Shown here: positions 1 to 8,690 of the stretch, in pieces
Numbering within the stretch: the stretch's first letter is position 1
Layout of the letters: each line of letters opens with the position of its first letter
From: Lycocorax pyrrhopterus obiensis
Taxonomy: Eukaryota > Chordata > Aves > Passeriformes > Paradisaeidae
Direction of reading: 5' to 3'
Assembly: GCA_014706295.1 (NCBI GenBank)
Contig: JACSVZ010000002.1
Span: 57,807,617 to 57,871,616, forward strand
DNA: 64,000 nucleotides
Position numbers and translations under genes: made by a program
The notes under the pieces: model-generated
Databases searched by the model: none
Told to the model about the DNA's origin: nothing
The model's input: only the letters and a program-made list of their open reading frames with translations

Positions 1-1020
1 GAACTTTACTGGAAAGGGTGAGAAGGTGTGGGCAACAGCCTGAGAGAGATGATGAAATGACACAGTAGCACCTCATAAACACACATTGCTTTCTCTTTGT
101 GCTGGGATGTGAAGGTTTTGCCATTTCAAGGAAAATTCTGATCCATATGAGCTTCCTACTCTTCTGCTGGCACTTGTGCAAGGATTTTGTGAAAGCTTGA
201 GAATTGAAAAAGGAGAAACAGAAACATGTTCCTCTTTGTTCATCTACTTAGAATCACTGTAATAAGGTCAAAGCCCTGTGACTGCCCACAGATCTCTAGT
301 TCATCCTGTTCCTCATATTCCATGTGCTGGTGTACAGGCACTTCGTAGAACTATTTGATTATGTCAGTATCCCAGTAGGGCTGCACAGGGATGCTCTTGT
401 CTTGTGGTTATGTCTTTGGCTGCTTGTGCTTGATCAATGTATTCCCTCTTAAGCCTCCTTTCGCTTCTTGGCTGGTCCCTACAGTCGTCCCCATGCCAGG
501 CTCTGTCAAGCCTGGCTATGTCCCCGGCTTCCTTCAAATATAGTTTAAAGCTCTCTCAGTAGGCTCTGTGAACTCCAGAGCTATGCTCCTTTTCCCCATT
601 TGAGACACATGGACCCCATTTGTGGCCAGCAGGCTCAGTGATCAGTGACCAAACCCTCCCCCCCCCTCCAATTCTGCTGGTAACACCAGTCTCAAAGCCA
701 GGCATTCATCTGCATGATTTACCTGTTTCTTGTTCCATCATTCCCTGCAACTGGCAGGGACAGAAGAGAGTTTGGAGACAGGAGAGAGTTTGGAAACAGA
801 GGAGCTATTGTTTTGTTTCTTTACTGGACTTATTAATATTACACAGTTCAAGTATTTTACAGTATGTCAGTCATCCTCAGTAGAATATATATATGATGAA
901 TTAATTTAATTGGTCTTCTAAATTGTTATTATGGGAAAAGAGGTACATGTGAGGCAACTAGTAAAGAGTCCCATAGCACCCTTTATCTTGGGCATATTAG
1001 TGACACAGCTGCACATGTAT
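1..1020. other. Unique non-coding stretch, no gene seen
   Basis: No open frame over 90 codons and no repeat family recognised. The part from about 440 to 800 is richer in G+C than its surroundings and holds a nine-base C run at 658-666. It may be an old, unrecognised repeat, but nothing in it supports a gene. Confidence 0.6.
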
Positions 1021-1768
1021 AGAATCATAGAAAGAGTTGAATTAGAAGGAACCTTAAAGATTACTTGGTCTTACCTCCTCTGCTTTGGACAGGGCTACCT
1101 TCCACCAGATCAGTTTGCTCAAAGGCCCATCCAGCCTAGCCTTGAACACTTCCAGAGGTGGGGCATCCACAAGTTCTCTGGGCAACCTCTTTCAGTGCCT
1201 CATCATCCTCACAGTAAAGAATTTCTTCCCAATGTCTAATCTAAACCTACCCTCTACCCTCTTTCAGTTTAAAGCCATTACCCCCTTTCCTATCACTACA
1301 TGCATTTGTAAAAAGTCCCTCTCCAGCAATCCTGTAGGCTCCTTTAGGTACTGAATGGCTGCTATAAGGCCTCCTTAGAGCCTTCTCTTCTCCAGGATGA
1401 ACAATCCCAATTCTTTCATCCTTTCCACAGAAGTGTTCCACCTCTCTAAAAATTTTTGTGGCCCTCCTCTGGACTTGCTCCAACAGATCTATGTCCTTCC
1501 TGTGCTGGAGCCAGGTGCAGGGCTCCAGGTGGGGTCTTATGAGAGTGAAGTGGGATAATCACCTCCCTCCACCTGCTGGCCAAGCTGCTTTTGACACAGC
1601 CCAGAATATGTTTGTCCATCTGTGCTGTGAGATGACATGCTGAGCTTCTTGTCAACCAACATCTTCAAGTGCTTCTCCTCAGGGCTCCTGTCAATCCAGT
1701 CACTGTCTAGCCTATATTGACACCAGGGATTGTCCTGACCCAGATGCAGCCCTTTGCACTTGGGCTTT
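1021..1768 (-). mobile_element. CR1 LINE, 3' portion (segment 1 of 3)
   Basis: Read on the minus strand this is the C-terminal part of the CR1 reverse-transcriptase frame and its short 3' UTR. The 3' end is at 1021, where the plus strand reads AGAATCATAG, the complement of the usual CR1 tail. The conserved block ending in TTGCCCAGAGA-type sequence and the GTGGGGCATCC block are recognisable. Short open frames here are CR1 remnants broken by stops, so it is not functional. The element continues at 2386 beyond an inserted LTR. Confidence 0.93.
1764..1768. repeat. Degraded target-site duplication of the LTR at 1769-2385
   Basis: GCTTT on the left faces CCTTG at 2386-2390. Intact CR1 reads CCTTG at this point (in the sequence for CTTGGCCTTGTT), so the right copy is original and the left has two substitutions. 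Five base pairs fits ERVL-type integration. Confidence 0.5.
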
Positions 1769-2385
1769 TAGCATGGTTTAAGCCCAGCTGGAAGTGAAGC
1801 CCCACCCAGCCGCTCACCTCCTCCCAGCCCCTCTGATGAGAGAGACAAAACGCAGAGATGCCAGGTTGAGATAGGAACTACTTACTGGAAACAGCAATGA
1901 GTTAAGAAAATGAATAGTAACAGCAACAATATTAATAACAAAGGTATAAAAAAGAGGGTGATTTGCATACAAAAAATGCTCACTGACTGATCAACCCAAC
2001 CCAGCGCCACACAGCTCCCCAAGATAAAGAACAAAATGGCCCCCTGTACCCTCTGCACACACATTTTTTCCCCAAGCCCAAGACAACATAAAACAATGGT
2101 GGAAATTCCCTCCAGTTGGGATCAGTTTTACCCCACCACTCCATTCGCTGCTTGCTTCCCTGAAAAACTGACAAAATGGCAGAGGACCCTCCACGTGCTA
2201 CCTGTTTCCTCCATCTGAGGCCAGGCCCACCTTCTGCTCGGAAGTGAGAATCCCATATCTCAGTCCCCTGGCAAGGATATTAAGTGGTGTAGAATAACAA
2301 CATAGACATGCTCATATGGTCCCAGGCTCTGCACCCTCATGGCTACTGCAAAAAGTTATCTCTGTCCTCGGCTGAAACCAGGACA
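1769..2385 (-). mobile_element. Solo ERVL-type LTR inserted in CR1
   Basis: On the minus strand it starts TGTCCTGGTTTCAGCC and ends at a decayed GGGCTTAAACCATG end, the hallmark termini of the common bird ERVL LTR whose sense strand opens TGTCCTGGTTTCAGCTGGG. The middle is related to the LTR at 44492-44946: both carry an AACAGCAATGAG block and an ATTAATAACAAA block. It splits a CR1 between the halves of CTTGGCCTTGTT, so it is younger than that CR1. No retroviral coding sequence remains, so it is a solo LTR. Confidence 0.85.
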
Positions 2386-2590
2386 CCTTGTTAAACTTCA
2401 TAAGGTTCACACAGACCCACCTCTCAAGCTTATCAAAGACATCCTGGATGGGGAGCTGACGGCACCACACAGCTTGGTGTTGTTGACAAGCTTGCTGAGG
2501 GTGCAATCAATCCCACGACTTCTCAAATATGGTGGATAGCAGCCTAACCACTCCCTTGGCCTATTTCCTCAGGACCTGTGGATGCATCTC
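2386..2590 (-). mobile_element. CR1 LINE, reverse-transcriptase region with internal deletion (segment 2 of 3)
   Basis: This continues the CR1 of 1021-1768. From 2386 to about 2513 it matches the part of the CR1 frame just downstream of the catalytic FADD motif. At about 2513/2514 it jumps to sequence that in intact CR1 lies several hundred bases further upstream (a TTTGAGAAGTCGTGG-type block on the minus strand), so most of the catalytic core is missing. From about 2550 to 2590 it is the conserved CCTCAGGACC..GGATGCATCTC block. The next insertion begins directly after 2590. Confidence 0.85.
2585..2590. repeat. 6-bp target-site duplication CATCTC (left copy)
   Basis: CATCTC here is repeated exactly at 3128-3133 and brackets the LTR at 2591-3127. 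Intact CR1 has a single CATCTC at this place (GGATGCATCTCATC), which proves a duplication made on insertion. Confidence 0.9.
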
Positions 2591-2795
2591 TGTGGAGGGC
2601 TGTGAACTCTTGGCACAAGAGCCTTCTGTGCTCCCTTGGAGAAAAAAGGCCTGAGTCCAAAAGGACTCTCTCCAGATATAAGCAACTTACTTAGATTAGG
2701 GCGAGCAGGGAACTACCCCAGCATGCCTTGCTTCCTTATGGTAATACCTTGTACCCAGTTGGCTAATTGGTTTCTACCCCACCCCCTCCCTTTCC

Positions 2796-2803
2796 CATAA
2801 AAA
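2796..2803 (+). promoter_or_regulatory. TATA-like box of the LTR at 2591-3127
   Basis: CATAAAAA lies 26 bases downstream of an ATTGG box and about 70 bases upstream of ATTAAA, the spacing expected for a retroviral U3/R boundary. Activity is unknown. Confidence 0.6.
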
Positions 2804-2873
2804 GGTCCTGAGTCTGCCCTGAAAGCTAGGGAGCATCTGCCTCTGGCTTCCCCTTTGCAGGGACTGCTGGACA

Positions 2874-2879
2874 ATTAAA
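2874..2879 (+). terminator. Poly(A) signal ATTAAA of the LTR at 2591-3127
   Basis: ATTAAA about 70 bases downstream of the TATA-like box, where the R region of a short-R LTR would end. Confidence 0.5.
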
Positions 2880-3127
2880 GCTATCTCTGTGGAATTGCCA
2901 TACAGGCCTCCCATCTCTCTGTCCCCGAGTTTGCCTCAGGTGATCTCACAAAGAGCTGAATCACAAGAGTTGGAATCACTTGTAGCTGAGAAATCTCTAC
3001 ACTTGCTGAAATCACCCACTGTCTAGGGGGTTTGCCCTTGCCCCTAGAAGAGTTGTTCTCTGCAGGACGCTCTCTGTGGAGGGTCGTGGCACACTGGTGC
3101 TTGACCAGCATCAGACTCTCTGAGACA

Positions 3128-3133
3128 CATCTC
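3128..3133. repeat. 6-bp target-site duplication CATCTC (right copy)
   Basis: Exact match to 2585-2590; see that entry. Confidence 0.9.
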
Positions 3134-3222
3134 ATCCTGTCCCGTGAACATCTTCAGATTCCTTAAATTGTCTCAGGCCTGATCTTCTCCTACAGCAGGA
3201 GGTTCTACATTCTCCCATTTCA
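3134..3222 (-). mobile_element. CR1 LINE (segment 3 of 3, most 5' part)
   Basis: The CR1 resumes directly after the duplicated CATCTC with the known continuation (ATCCTGTCCCGTGAACATC... ...CCTGATCTTCTCCTACAG). On the minus strand this is the region upstream of the reverse-transcriptase core. Similarity fades near 3222, so this copy is 5'-truncated. Confidence 0.85.
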
Positions 3223-3618
3223 TTCCTTTCCCTTATGTGATTTGGGAGGAACACAATTACTGAAAGTAAAAATGCCTTTGTCTATTAAAAAAGTTTCACT
3301 TATTGAAAAGAAACTGTACAGAAGTCAAACAAATGGCCTTATTGACTGCTAAATAAGCTTGTTCTGTTCACATCTGATGGGAGAAAGAGGAAAACCAAAA
3401 AACACCAAGATTTTAAATACAAAGAGTCCCCTGAGAAGCGATATATGTGTGTTTACTTTTATAGGGTGTTGTCAAGGCAATATTATTTGCAAATAATTTT
3501 CAAGGAATTTTTATAAATCCTCCTTCAAACTAAAGAAAGATGCAAATCCTAAGACAAGCGTTTTGCCAAATTGAATCAGTTATGAAGTTTAGCAAATGAA
3601 ACAGTATGTGCTACAACT

Positions 3619-3634
3619 TTCTCTCTCTCTCTCT
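3619..3634. repeat. (CT)n microsatellite
   Basis: Eight uninterrupted CT-type units. Confidence 0.9.
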
Positions 3635-3998
3635 TGATTTCTCACCATTTCAACTACAAAGACTCAGCTTACTCAGATGGGCAGATGTCTCACATGGTGA
3701 GAAGCAGAGCGTATATAGAATGTTCTGGAAACACCATGCACTGTGCTCAGGTTTCTTTTTTGTTGCTATTTGGATACTGAAACAATGTTACAGTGATCCT
3801 GAGGGCTGTCCTTGCCTCTCATGTACCTTTCACTCTGAACTTTGCTAAGACATCCTGAAAAGTTTGTTCTGTCCTCATGAAGAACTTTCCATGTGAGCAG
3901 CCAGGCATTAGCTGCACTATACACTCTTTCCCTAATCTTCAGCGTGACTCTCCTTTGTATGGAGAGATTTTATATCCACATTACTCTGTTTATTGAAT

Positions 3999-4040
3999 GA
4001 CTGAATGAATAAATAAATAAATATATATAAAGATATATAT
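3999..4040. repeat. (AAAT)n / (AT)n simple repeat
   Basis: GAATGAATAAATAAATAAAT passes into ATATATATAA and AGATATATAT, forming a compound simple repeat. Confidence 0.85.
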
Positions 4041-4803
4041 ACAATCAGAAACACGACCTGAATAAAATTAACCATGGTGTCAGTATTTGTATTGTTCAAA
4101 TTATGATACACTTTATCAGTTTCGCACTTCATAGTTGTTCCTGGATTTACTTTAGCATTAGACCACGGCATACTATAGAATAATATAAATTAGAATTAGA
4201 AAAGAATTGGTGTAACATCCTGCTTAGGTTTGCACCTGAGCAAACAGCAGGTCCTACAGGCTTATTCTATCTGAGATTCTATTACAGCATTACTTTCCTT
4301 ACATCCTTTGTAACCCTTACATAAATTTTAAAAAGCAGAGTTATCAAATATCTATTGGATGGAAGCGATGAGGAAAAAGAAAAAAAATGTATAAGAACGT
4401 TAGTATGATATCTATTTCCACCTTTCTGCTGTTTTAGAGAAAGAAATACAATTTACTGTGCTCAAAACCTACAGATTGTTTTTTGCTTGGTCAGTGAGTT
4501 GAACTAGTTCATCATGAGACTTACTAAGTGTCTTATTGCAGATGAAATAACTTTAAACAACAGAAGTTCTGAGATAACTTGCCTATTCAAAAAAGTTGAG
4601 TCTGTTTTGATTTCTGAGGAGACCAGAGCACAAAGAACAACTCTTATCTAAGGACTGAATTAGACAAACATTTGTCTCTTCCCCATTCATCTGGTCCAGT
4701 ACTTCTGTCTTGGTCACATGGCCCTATCCTAGCAAATATTTTAGTTCTCACCCTCCTCAAGTCAATGAATAATGAGAACATTATTTTTTTATTTTTTTAT
4801 TAG

Positions 4804-4822
4804 TATATATATATATATATAT
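4804..4822. repeat. (TA)n microsatellite
   Basis: Nineteen bases of perfect TA alternation, followed after a short gap by a second TATATATA tract near 4830. Confidence 0.95.
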
Positions 4823-7260
4823 GAATATGTATATATAAACAGTTCTCTTCTGAGTTAGCTGTCTATTGGGATAGTCTGTTGAATTTTCTGTTGAAAGGAA
4901 ACAGACACCAGCTGATTCAAGACAAGTGAAGCTCTGGTAGCTATGGTCAGGGATTCCAGTACACAAGCTCTTACAGGCCTTAGAGATATGCAAAAAGATC
5001 GAAAACACCCCCAACATTTATGCTAAGGTCATCCCATTATAGGTCAAGCCCAGCAATGGGACTAGACGGCAAGCACAAGTCACAAGCTGTTGGCTCTATG
5101 GAGATGCATAACCTTGGTAACAACAACATTTCATTTTTTTTGTTTTACGTGTTCTCCTCTTTGCTCATCTATATCTAGAAACATTGTTTGGTTTTTAATC
5201 CAGACTGACTACACTACACAGATGCATTTCAATCTACTTTGGAATAAAATTTTTATTTCTTTATACTCAGCAATCTTCTACTCCGCAGGGGGTTGAAAGA
5301 CTACGTTGGCATGCAATAAGGACTCTCAACATTTTGGCTTGCTATAAACAGTGAAATTGAACAGAACAGTTGTTCTTCTTCTGTTTCATGCTGAATTTTG
5401 TTCACAAGAAAAAATCACTCGTTTGTGTTTCAAAAGCACTAAATCAAACATTTTTTAATGAGTTACAAAAATTTTACACTATGTCAAAGTTGCTCACAAG
5501 GTATATTAACAACACTTCTTACAGGAAATGTGAGTTTAATTGCCCAAATATCTACTTGTGCTGCAGTGAGACGTGGCTGGGGGGGTAAAGTTACTTTCTC
5601 CAAACAGAGCAGTACACATGTGCCTAAACACAGCTCGGAGATCAAAGCCTTTGAGGAAATGAGTGACTTATTAATAAAGGAAATAATTTGGCCTTCATCA
5701 CCAGCATATGTCTCCATTGGTGAGTTGCTGTTGCAGCTCATAACAAGAGTATTGATTTAGGGTAACTTTTAAAGTCCTTTGTTATCAAGTAGTTACTCCC
5801 AGGGCAATTGAAGACAAAGAATAATGTAATTAAACTCTGATGCTGTGTCACAACACCTCTGAGAAAAAAAGCTCTCCCTGAGAACTTCTGTTCAAGTACA
5901 AAGGAGATGCCACTTAATGAACTTTGTCAGAAAACCATGGTGGTCATAAGCCACAAGAGCAGATTACAGGTAAGGAATTGTGAAGAAAGGGAAGTAAAGA
6001 AATGTTGCTTTAAAGATGTAGACACAAATCTGTCAAGATAAATGCAGAAAAAGGAGGAAAATATCTGTGTAGGAAGATCAAAGATACACAACTATATATG
6101 TGTAAATCAGTGTAGTTCTACTGACTTAAAAGGAGCTTCACAGATTACCTAGCTGAAAAGATTTGCAACTAAAAACTGTAATTCCACTGAAAAAAATATC
6201 TGTATTTGTAAATGTGTAATTTTTTTTCCTCCTTCAACTCCTATAAACCCTGTATCAAAACCAGCTGAAATAATTCTGTTCGGTTTTAAATGATTACACA
6301 TCGGCCACTAGTACTTCACCATTACAGTCTTAAAATGCTTCACTCTAATGTGACATGAACTTCATACCAGCTTATATATTCTCTTATTACGCAATATGGC
6401 TATTTTTCTCCCCTGTTCCTGTAAATTAACTGTTAAAGAGCTAGCTGTTTTTGATTTAAAGGGTAGCCACACTGAGTTATCTACAGCAGCTTGGGAAATT
6501 CTATTTTCTCACAGTTTAAGATTTGTAGTATATCTTGAGACCCTAGTAAATATTATTATATATTTTTTCTAGCAGAAAGCCATAGCAGAGGGCAAGCATA
6601 CCATTTCTGCATTTGAGCTGTCAGAATTTCATAGTTATTTTAAGAAACTGAGCTCATAACTACGATTTACTGGTTCTTCTCAGATCTCTGTTCAGGCCTC
6701 ACTGCAACAGAAGAAAGTTGGGGGGGATCTGGAAGCAGGAAAGCCTTTTTCAGCAGAACACATCTGCAGGGGCAGACATTATTTTTGTGAAGGTCAGACA
6801 AAACCTTGCAAGAACTCTGCTTAAAATCTCAAGTGTCAGACCATCCATTTTAATAAAATACTTCTTGGGTTCACTCAAAACTTCTTGCTACAACCTCCCA
6901 GCAAACAATCCCACACTGAACCCCTCTTGCAGCATTAGACTGAATACTTCTCAATGGCTTCTTTCACCATCTGAAAATTTTAGTGCTTTGATGCTTAAAC
7001 AAGGTACAGGAAAATGACAGTTCAGTCACTTGATATTCAGATATAAGCTAATGAAACTTATAGAAAAACAATATAAGACGCTTGAATATGTAGGAATTTT
7101 GTGAGGAGAAAGAAACCACTTTCTGTCTTCCTGAATGTGCTATGGAAGAATAAAAAAAATTGCAACTATTATGCATGGGGAAAATAAGATAAGTGCAAAA
7201 TCCCTGGAGGTGACTATTATAGTTCCCTTGGAGGGGAACTATTACAATAATTATTATTGT

Positions 7261-7266
7261 ATAATT
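7261..7266. repeat. Probable target-site duplication ATAATT (left copy)
   Basis: ATAATT before the LTR faces GTAATT at 7893-7898, five of six bases matching. A 5-bp TAATT duplication offset by one base would fit almost as well. Confidence 0.55.
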
Positions 7267-7610
7267 TGTTGCGGTGAGCCATGGCCAGAGCCATGGTCAG
7301 CTGGACCAAGCAGACCAACAGGTCCAGTGGTTTGATGCCTCCACAGCTCAAGGGCTCGAATGCATGGTGAGCACCCAAAAGGCTGGGTAAAGCACGCTGA
7401 CCATTGGCTGCTGCCCCTCCTCCCCTTATGGTTCATATTTGGTTGTTTCTCCAGAAAGTTCTATGTTCCTCAGTAGCTGATTGACGCCCTGGTACTCCTC
7501 TCCCCCCACTCCTTCTCCCATTCACCCTAATCCCTTCTCCCCACCTTGTAACACCCCATAACTGGTATTTTATTGGTTTTTGTATGTTGTCCATGCCTAT
7601 TATGTAGGGG

Positions 7611-7617
7611 TATAAAA
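7611..7617 (+). promoter_or_regulatory. TATA box of the LTR at 7267-7892
   Basis: A perfect TATAAAA inside the palindromic context GGGTATAAAACCCC, with an ATTGG box about 40 bases upstream and AATAAA about 70 bases downstream. Transcription today is not shown. Confidence 0.7.
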
Positions 7618-7683
7618 CCCCACGACACCCTCATTTTGGCAGCTTTCTTCGTGGCTTTTCTTTGTGGGTTTTCTCTACGCTCC

Positions 7684-7689
7684 AATAAA
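7684..7689 (+). terminator. Poly(A) signal AATAAA of the LTR at 7267-7892
   Basis: AATAAA followed by a pyrimidine/GT-containing stretch, in the expected place at the end of R. Confidence 0.65.
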
Positions 7690-7892
7690 CCCTTCCTTGT
7701 CCCCACGAAGGAGTCCCTCCGCCTCATTCCTGCCTCCTTCATGCACCTGTGCCATTGGTGGGCAAGGCGAACCCAAGTCGGGGCTTCACCTGCCCTCCTG
7801 CGCCGCAATCGGCTTCCGTCCCCCCGACCCAGGGCAGGTTGGAGATTGCCCTGTGCAGGGGCAGCGTGCTGGCTGGAAGGAGCACTGTGGCA

Positions 7893-7898
7893 GTAATT
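7893..7898. repeat. Probable target-site duplication GTAATT (right copy)
   Basis: Partner of ATAATT at 7261-7266. Confidence 0.55.
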
Positions 7899-8102
7899 AT
7901 ATCATTGTAGTATTACAATTATATTATTCAGTGATGCAGTGCAGCCCTGGATCTTTTTCCAGGTCTAATCACCCTTCTCAGAGCAATGCTAAGGCAGACA
8001 AAAACTTTGTGTGTGATAGGGGAAGGGTTATTCAGCACTTATGTATTCTGGTTGCCTTCACTGAACAAATGTTGGTGCTTGGAGGATGTTAGGTTTCACC
8101 TC

Positions 8103-8685
8103 TGTCATGGTTTAACCCCAGCCATCAACTTAGCTGCACACAGCTGCTCACGCACTACCTCCATGGAGGAACGGCAGAGAGGATTGGAAGAGTAAAAGTG
8201 AGAAAACTTATGGGTTGAGGTAAAGACAGTTCAGTAGGTAAAGCAAAAGCCATACAAACAAGCAAAGCAAAACAAGGGATTAATTCACCACTTCCCGTGG
8301 GCAGGCAGGTGTTCAGCCATTCCCAGGAAAGCAGGGCCCCATCATGTGATTACTTGGGAAGACAAACACCATCACTGCAAAGGTCCCCTCCTTCCTCCTT
8401 CTTCCCCACCCTTTATATACTGAGCATGATGTCATGTGGTCTGGAATAACTCTGTGGTCCATTTGGGTCAGCGATCCCAGCTGTGTCCTCTCCCAATTTC
8501 TTGTGCACCCTCAGCTGCCTCACTGGTGTGAGAGGCAGAAAAGGTCTTTGCTCTTTGTAAACCCTGCTCAGCAATAATGAAAATATGACTGTGTTATCAA
8601 TGCTGTTTTCAGCACAAATCCAAAACACAGCCCCATGCCAGCTACTATGAAAAAATTTATGTCTATCCCGGCCAAAACCAGCACA
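8103..8685 (-). mobile_element. Solo ERVL-type LTR, antisense
   Basis: The plus strand begins TGTCATGGTTTAACCCCAGC and ends GGCCAAAACCAGCACA, the two ends of the common bird ERVL LTR in reverse. On the minus strand a TATATAAAG box lies at 8411-8420 followed by sequence for R/U5. It is the same subfamily as the LTR at 34126-34717, but in opposite orientation. Flanking 5-mers ACCTC (8098-8102) and ACCCC (8686-8690) match at four of five bases, fitting a 5-bp duplication. The 141-codon open frame at 8413-8838 runs through it and is not a gene. Confidence 0.88.
8411..8420 (-). promoter_or_regulatory. TATA box of the antisense LTR at 8103-8685
   Basis: The plus strand reads CTTTATATAC, so the minus strand gives GTATATAAAG, preceded by the conserved GACATCATGCTCA-type block of this LTR family. 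Confidence 0.6.
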
Positions 8686-8690
8686 ACCCC

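Larger units (their letters stand above)
2591..3127 (+). mobile_element. Solo LTR, ERVK/alpharetroviral-like, family not recognised
   Basis: The 537-bp element starts TGTGGAGGGC and ends CTCTGAGACA (TG...CA), between exact 6-bp CATCTC duplications. On the plus strand it has an ATTGG (inverted CCAAT) box at 2766-2770, a TATA-like CATAAAAA at 2796-2803 and an ATTAAA poly(A) signal at 2874-2879, giving U3-R-U5 order and plus orientation. The six-base duplication is typical of ERVK/alpharetroviral integrases. No internal genes remain. It sits in a CR1 and is younger than it. Confidence 0.85.
3223..7266. other. AT-rich non-coding stretch with short simple repeats
   Basis: No gene or interspersed repeat recognised. 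It contains a CT microsatellite (3619-3634), an AAAT/AT tract (3999-4040) and a TA microsatellite (4804-4822). The largest open frames (about 100 codons at 5458-5760 and 6718-7017) have no recognisable domain and are within chance expectation. Confidence 0.6.
7267..7892 (+). mobile_element. Solo LTR with intact-looking promoter and poly(A) signals
   Basis: The 626-bp element starts TGTTGCGGTG and ends GCACTGTGGCA. Inside, on the plus strand, are ATTGG near 7572, a strong TATA box TATAAAA at 7611-7617 in a GGGTATAAAACCCC context, and AATAAA at 7684-7689, about 70 bases downstream. This is the classic U3-R-U5 layout of a short-R LTR. The U5 is GC-rich. Flanks are near-duplicates (ATAATT/GTAATT). 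No gag, pol or env follows. The family and class are not certain. Confidence 0.8.

Noticed and set aside
5522..5581. Short plus-strand segment between TTCTTACAG and GGGGGGTAAAG
   Set aside because: The splice-like signals are common and there is no supporting homology or partner exon.
7573..8092. 107- and 142-codon plus-strand frames
   Set aside because: They cover the R/U5 of the solo LTR and run past its end; no conserved product.
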